The position numbers were made by a program, and so were the translations under genes. Of a stretch of 64,000 nt of DNA, positions 57,883-64,000 are shown one piece after another (position 1 is the stretch's first letter; each line of letters opens with the position of its first letter). Below the pieces are notes generated by a model. It was not told where the DNA came from and did not search any database. It saw nothing but the letters and a program-made list of their open reading frames with translations. Source of the DNA: Physella acuta (taxonomy: Eukaryota > Mollusca > Gastropoda > Physidae); contig NW_026731669.1 in NCBI RefSeq assembly GCF_028476545.1, positions 1,661,501 to 1,725,500 on the forward strand, written 5' to 3'.

Positions 57883-58769
57883 AGACTTCATACTGAATAA
57901 AGATATTTATTTGCTGCATAAAAATGGTACACCTGCTAGATCTATTATTTGTTATAGCCTAATTTACTTAAATGTAGATCTACTTACTTCCATGTTTATA
58001 GTCTTTGCATTAATTTTGCATTAATTATTCTAAATCTAGATTCTAGGTAGTATTGGTCGAATTCTGCATCTTAATTTTAACCCCCACAGTTTTATTTGAC
58101 TCTCCCGTAAACAGAAGTTCTAAACTGGATTCAAATCAGGAAGTAGACCTATTGCCTATAGATTCTATATCTAATAATCGAATCATTAATCTAGATTTTA
58201 AAATTTAAAATTAGAATCTAGTTTAGATGATGGCCGCATTTGCGCGGTTCGCTGAGCGTGACGCTTAATCTTCACCCTAGGGAACACTCAATCTAAAAAT
58301 AGATATCAGGACTTTCCGATTCTGTTTCGTCTCATCAATTCAATGTTTAAAATTTTATTTAAAAAAAAATAGAATCTAGATTTGATAGGTCCGATGATAG
58401 TCCTATATCTAGTTAGATCAAACTGTTCTTAAGTAAATTGTTTTTATTGCTATCTAGACTTATCTAGCCTGGTATGGTAGTAGATTCTAGATCTGGAATC
58501 TTCGAAAAAATAGATTTCAGGACTGCCCATTTTTTTTTTCGTGTTAGCAATTTAATATTTAATGTTGACATTATATTTCAACACCTAAGAATCTAGTCTA
58601 GATCTAGATCTAGTCTAGTCCTTGTAAAAAAAAAATACAGTTTCGTCATTAGTGGGTCAGATGATAGTCCAAGATCTAGATCTAGAGGTCTAGCAGCAAT
58701 CTAGCTTAATCAAACTGCCCTTTAGTAAATAGTTTTTACAGCTATCTACAATGCGTGATAGTAGATCTA
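57883..58769. repeat. CTAGAT-rich tract, no gene
   Basis: Dense, irregular TAGATCTAGA / TCTAGATCT motifs (for example near 57950, 58040, 58495, 58596, 58672, 58762), also seen at 40064-40130. No open frame or element ends. Confidence 0.65.
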
Positions 58770-59059
58770 GCGAGGGCGGGGCGGGGGTTGCTGAACGCAC
58801 CGGGTTACACCATTTAGGGGGGTGACACCATGGCAAAAAAATGCAAAATGTAGGGAAGAAAACTTGTTTTTGACTGTTCCATTAATGATTAATTACAGTT
58901 AAATAATCTTTTAAGTGCGAATCGACAATTATTACAAGAGGGAGGGGATGACGTAGACGTTTTAACAATAGAGAAAACAATGCTACATCTAACTATGTTA
59001 TTAATAGAATATAAATAAACGTCATTTTTATGTCTGCAGTGATTAAAGCTTATACACAT

Positions 59060-59141
<82 letters not shown>

Positions 59142-59213
59142 TTCTTGGGGGGTGACACCATAAAGTGCCGCAATGGGTGACACCCGACCTAGCAACGCCA
59201 CTGGATCTAAGTC
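58770..59213 (+). mobile_element. G-rich hAT-type MITE, family 1, copy 3 (diverged)
   Basis: GCGAGGGCGGGGCGGGGG ... GCACCGGGTTACACCATTTA at the left and GACCTAGCAACGCCACTG at the right; GATCTA flanks both sides. The left terminus is lost. The interior has unrelated sequence (58865-59040) and a (CA)n(TA)n(TG)n tract (59054-59140). Confidence 0.75.
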
Positions 59214-59503
59214 TATATTAATCCATGCGAACTTTAAAAAACTTTCAATTTGCTCGGGGGGGGGGGGGGGGGACAGAGAAGTTAAGACAGACGATCTCGT
59301 GCACCTGTTGTGTTCATTTTAGATCTATGACGTATGCTGTAGGCCTGCTGAACTCACAGTGACCCCGCCGACCGTGGGCCGTGGTGGGATTATCCCCTCA
59401 CGTCATAGTAAACGTAAGCAAGCAATTACATTATCACGCCAGTGACGGTATTTGGAAATTTTATATAAAAAAAAAAGAATAACACGTCATGTTTTCAATT
59501 TGA
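59214..59503. other. No gene; G-run
   Basis: Contains a run of about 16 G at 59257-59272; otherwise nothing. Confidence 0.55.
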
Positions 59504-59933
59504 AATAAACCGGACGTGATCTCCCCTAAACTCTCTCGAATATTCTTATATAAAACAACAGGGGATGGGAACTCCATTTTAAATACTTAAAGTTTTTAAA
59601 ATAGAATAAAGTCTCGTAGAAAAAAGAATTTCACACCAAGTGAGTGAACGCCAAATAAATGTGCATAATAGTGCGCAATATTATTAATTCTTTATAAATT
59701 TAAATGCGTTTTTTGAGAAATTGGAAATAGCGTAAATTAGTACTTCCGGTCAACGGAAATTACTCAAAATTTGACATGAGGTAGAACATTAGATCTTTTA
59801 ATTACGTGTGAAATTCCATTTATCTATCTCAAATAGTATTTAAGTTATAGGCTTTTGAAAAATTCAAAGTAGAAAAAGTACCACTTCCGGTTATCGGAAA
59901 TCGCTCAAAAGTTGGTAAGGATCTACGAGTTTG

Positions 59934-60023
<90 letters not shown>

Positions 60024-60220
60024 TTCATCAATCTAGCTGTAACGGTACTCAAGTTATCGTGTTTACACACAGACAGACACACAGACATACGGACAAGATT
60101 GCAAAATTATGTTTTTCCGTATCAGTGAGGTGTAAAACATCGAGATTTGTAAAAATCTCGATTTTTTTTTTTTGCAAGATTACAATACTTTCTCTATACT
60201 TCGTATATAAGAGAAAGTAA
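59504..60220 (-). mobile_element. Family R dispersed repeat, copy 4, with TA expansion
   Basis: Inverted copy like 48672-49444, from AATAAACCGGACGTGATC to TTCGTATATAAGAGAAAGT. A (TA)n array of about 80 bases (59938-60018) has grown exactly where other copies have the short TTATATATGAAATTTCATC. Confidence 0.8.
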
Positions 60221-60394
60221 AAAAAATGTAAAAAAAAAAAGCAGTATCGGTCACCGAAACTAAGAGAAATCTGATATAAAACCAAAGAACATTTAAAAAA
60301 AATAATTCAAATTTTTTTAACCTTGGGAATGCATTCTAAGACTTTAATTCAAATACATATGGCAGCAGTGCTATGCTTACGACTACGTTGATTT

Positions 60395-61465
60395 TTCCGA
60401 AATCACAGAGAATGGTGTACACTACCTTCAGCTGCGAAGTAAAGTTTTTAAAATGGCGGTCTGTTGTGTCAGACTACACTTTTCTATTTTTAACTTTAGT
60501 GGTAAAAAAAACTTCCCGATGAATTTGGTTTTCCGGTTATTACTCACTCTTCTTCCTAATAATCTTTAATTTGAAGCACTATCTTATTTCTTAAGCCTAT
60601 CTATGAAACGAAATTAAGCATGTGAGTCCATTGGCATATGAACAGGGCATTTGAGAATATAAGCTTGGTTATTTCTTTTGTAATTTAATTTTATCTTCAT
60701 CAATGTGAAACACATAATGTTGACTTGTTGTAAATTCTTTGTAAAATTAACACTTCCAGAGAGAATTACGAATGTATCTTCTTCTTCTTCTTCGTTCTTA
60801 ATTTTTAGTGTTAGAAGGGATCGATATCTGCCAGAGGTTTGTACTCGAGACTGTTTCGAATTTAACAACCATGAGCTTTGCCGACTAGACCACGCTTACA
60901 TCACAATTAAGGATAGGCCTACGTGTCAACTGGTTTTGCGCCATTGAGGCTATTGACTCCGATTTCAGCTTGCTTTTCTTTTTGGATTTGCTACCATAGC
61001 CTTAGTCCAACCAAGAACAGACTACAAGGCAGCAGTTGTTTAATGTTGGAGTTGTCTCTCCTAGAAGAGTTGCTGTCCCAGCTAACGAGCCTCAGTTGCC
61101 CGATACGAATGTATGAGTGGACTGTTTTGAATATGTTACTATCATCTGTGTAAATGTATTATCTAATTTAAATGACGCAGCCCTTATATGTAAAAAAAAA
61201 TAAGGATTCTTCACTAAAACTTTTACCTACAAAAGAGACCGTTTGTCTCGCCATGGAAGCTTTACCAACTTTAACAACTAGCTATCAATTACCATTATTT
61301 TAAATCAAATCAAAACTTTTCTTGCATATTAAGGGCCACTTAGCCAACTATAACATATGACAACAAGTTGTCATTCTTTCCATGTAAAGATTAACTATCT
61401 CTACCTCCTAAGAGTTGAGAGTATTTCACTCTGACTATAATATAGCCAGCATTACGTGTCAGATT
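60395..61465. repeat. Local duplication unit, copy 1 (with SINE insertion)
   Basis: Matches 63145-63790 in order (TTTTTAAAATGGCGGTCTG, CCTATCTATGAAAC, ATTTGAGAATATA, CGTTTGTCTCGCCATGG, TGACTATAATAT). A SINE interrupts copy 1 only. Short open frames are not conserved between copies, so this does not look like a gene. Confidence 0.8.
60778..61103 (-). mobile_element. SINE with 11-bp target duplication
   Basis: 326 bp flanked by TACGAATGTAT (60767-60777, 61104-61114). On the minus strand it ends in a GAAGAAGAAG tail and contains two pol III-promoter-like parts: GGCTCGTTAGCTGGGA near its 5' end and TGGTCTAGTCGGCAAAGC further in. The empty site is preserved in the duplicate at 63145-63790, which proves insertion after duplication. 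Confidence 0.85.
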
Positions 61466-61984
61466 TACGTCTATTAATAGAAAAGTAATGGGTCTAAATT
61501 AGCTGTTTTCACACAGCATTATTTTTACCCCCGCTTTAAATATTTTAATTGATTTGTTTGGTACTTTAAGATGTATTTGTAAAATTGAAACCCTACTCGT
61601 AAAAGATCGCCTTGCCATGACGTTTGATCGAATGATATATATTTACAGTTACATATATTAATGTGTAATAGACAAGGAACATATTATATAAGTTAAACCT
61701 ACACTATAGAGCCACACAAAAATAAACATTGATTATAATAGCTAAAGTGAGCTACTTCAATAAAAACTACACACAGTAGGCTTATACAAATTAACCCTTG
61801 ACCTCATTCTTCATTAAAATATTTGTCAACACGCAAGCTTGTGTGCAAATATCTAAAAAGTTTTTACTTTTTGTTTTTTACACTAGACAATTAATGTCAT
61901 TATGTTTCATTAAGATCATTGTAATTAAATTACTGCTAAAGTAATAACATAATTAGTGATAAGTTGGTAAAAGTGTGGTGTGTG
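61466..61984. other. No gene seen
   Basis: AT-rich spacer. Confidence 0.55.
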
Positions 61985-62420
61985 GACATGTGTGTGCTGT
62001 ATGAAGGACAATGTGTGGTGTGTGGGGGACAAATGTGTGGTGTGTGGAGGACAAATGTGTGGTGTGTGGAGGACAAATGTGTGGTGTGTGGAGGACAAAT
62101 GTACAAATGTGTTGTGTGTGGGGGACAAATGTGTGGTGTGTGGAGGACAAATGTGTGGTGTGTGGAGGACAAATGTGTGGTGTGTGGAGGACAAATGTAC
62201 AAATGTGTGGTGTGTGGAGGACAAATGTGTGGTGTGTGGAGAACAAATGTGTGGTGTGTGGAGGACAAATGTACAAATGTGTGGTGTGTGGAGGACAAAT
62301 GTGTGGTATTTGGAGGACAAATGTACAAATGTGTGGTGTGTGGAGGACAAATGTACAAATGTGAGGTGTGTGGACATTTGTGTGGTGTGTGGTGGATAAA
62401 TGTGTTATGTGTGTGGGATA
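61985..62420. repeat. 22-bp minisatellite with 8-bp insert variants
   Basis: Unit ACAAATGTGTGGTGTGTGGAGG repeated about 15-18 times; some units carry an extra ACAAATGT. Open frames in several phases on both strands are artefacts. Confidence 0.93.
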
Positions 62421-63144
62421 AATGAAAACATAAACATAAACAAATCAATGAACTTATCAACAGTTTAACACAGAAACAAACAGATGTATTAACCGAGAAG
62501 TGAGCAATACGGTATTGTGAAAAACAAGAAACGCTGTAACACGTAATCTAGGCCTAACACATAACTTTCCAGAAACCAACGAAGAAAAAAGGCGGATGCT
62601 ATTTTTAATTTGCTTGACGTCACACATTTTAAAACAAATGAGCAGTGTGTTATCATCCGCAAGCCACACGCCGAGAGTTATTTTTAGCAACGTATTTCCC
62701 AATTATTTTTTTTTACTTTGGGATTTCTAAAACACTAGCCATTAGCAATTAGCCTAATTTTAATAATTACTAGATCTAGATACTTTACTTATTACATTAT
62801 CTATTTGCTATGCACTTTATTTGTTACACTATTCATTTGACATGCCCTGTACTTGTTAAAGTATATATTCAACATGCACTGTTTTCTTTACTGTATCTAT
62901 TTGTTATCACTTTACTTGTTACAGTATCTGTTCGGTACACATTATTTTATTTTTAATTGCTATACACTTCTATTGTTAGTTTTTATTTGCTATGCACCAT
63001 GTTTGTTTATTATAATTCATTAAATTAAATAATTAATCAACGTAACATATTATCTTAACTTATTGAATTATTTATCAAATAGAATTTCTAAGGTATACAT
63101 TAAAATTCTAAAAAAGAAATAATAATAAGTAAAAGAGAATGTGT
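62421..63144. other. No gene seen
   Basis: AT-rich, with a loosely repeated TATTTGCTATGCAC / TTACTTGTTACAGTAT pattern at 62790-63010. No exon recognised. Confidence 0.5.
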
Positions 63145-63790
63145 TACCCTACCTTCAGCTGCGAGTTTTTAAAATGGCCGTCTTGTCAGTTCTACGTGAT
63201 TCTATTTTTAGCTTCAGCGCTCAAAATAAAACTTTCCGATTAAATTTGGTTTTCCCGTTATTACTCAGTTTTAATGTGAGTGCAGCATTATAATTATTGT
63301 TTTATGCCTATCTATGAAACACAATTTAGCATGTTAGAAGTCTATTTGCATATGAAAAAGACATTTGAGAATATAGGCCAGGTCTTTACTTTTCTAATTT
63401 AATTTTTTCTTCATCTCTGTGAAACACATATTATCGACTTGTTGTAATTTTTTTGCAAAAACACTTCCATAGAGCATTACAAATGTATGTGTGGACTTTA
63501 AAGAATGTGTTACTATCATCTGTGTAATTGTGTTATCTAATTTAAATGACGCAGTCCTTATATTTATAAAAGAAATAGACCGTTTGTCTCGCCATGGGAG
63601 CTTACCAACTTTAAAAGGCAGATATCAATGCCCATTAATTTTACACCAATACCTTTATACCACTTTAAGTGCCACTTAGCCACCAATAACATGTTGTCAT
63701 TCTTTTCACTTAAATATTAACTATCTCTACCTCCAAACATTTGAGAGTATCTCACTCTGACTATAATATGACCAACACTACATATGTCAG
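63145..63790. repeat. Local duplication unit, copy 2 (empty SINE site)
   Basis: Counterpart of 60395-61465 without the SINE; reads AGAGCATTACAAATGTATGTG across the insertion point. Confidence 0.8.
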
Positions 63791-63793
63791 AAG

Positions 63794-64000
<207 letters not shown>

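Noticed and set aside
61925-62460. HTPHICPPHTT and CVVCGGQMCGVW repeat frames
   Set aside because: Translations of the 22-bp minisatellite on either strand.

Overview
This window looks like AT-rich nuclear DNA from an animal, most likely a gastropod or related mollusc. The reasons are spliced genes with GT-AG introns, a fucolectin/PAN secreted protein, a cysteine-rich secreted mini-peptide, a C2H2 zinc-finger gene, tRNA-derived SINEs, an RTE-like LINE, Gmr1- and other Ty3/Gypsy-type LTR elements, and many MITEs and long (TA)n arrays. The species assignment is inference; no ribosomal or mitochondrial marker is present. There are no bacterial operons, no full tRNA or rRNA genes and no CRISPR array.

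Host genes, all on the minus strand: (1) 7624-6398, a three-exon secreted fucolectin-type (FTP) plus PAN/Apple protein, with a relic paralogous exon near 1.0-1.1 kb. (2) 32046-31276, a two-exon 51-residue secreted cysteine-rich peptide, with a decayed tandem relative at 23.2-22.6 kb. (3) 39312-37701, an 11-finger C2H2 zinc-finger protein in two exons. (4) 55652-54386, the 3' part of a protein with a trypsin-like peptidase domain (His, Asp, Ser all visible), whose last codons and 3' flank are duplicated as a relic at 45.1-45.4 kb.

Mobile elements fill most of the rest. 8809-12263 is a degraded Ty3/Gypsy-type LTR element with 280-bp LTRs. 15397-22209 is a nearly whole LTR element with 754-bp LTRs, in which integrase comes before reverse transcriptase, the hallmark of the Gmr1 group. 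46.4-48.07 kb is the 3' part of a third LTR element abutting a 16-bp satellite. 35.8-37.2 kb and 43.3-43.5 kb hold RTE-like LINE pieces. Non-autonomous DNA elements include two G/C-rich hAT-type MITE families with 8-bp target duplications, a 427-bp family with 'GGGTCATCC' ends, a TTAA-flanked family, and a piggyBac-like element at 52647-54101. A dispersed repeat of about 0.75 kb with a terminal hairpin (called family R here) occurs at least seven times.

Larger structure: at least four local duplications are visible (1-1360 with 4081-5610; 23.1-24.7 with 32.0-32.8 kb; 29.0-29.6 with 29.9-30.4 kb; 60.4-61.5 with 63.1-63.8 kb). Minisatellites have units of 16, 22, 33, 34 and 116 bp. The genes do not form a pathway. 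What links several of them is local duplication of small secreted or immune-like proteins, followed by decay and transposon insertion.
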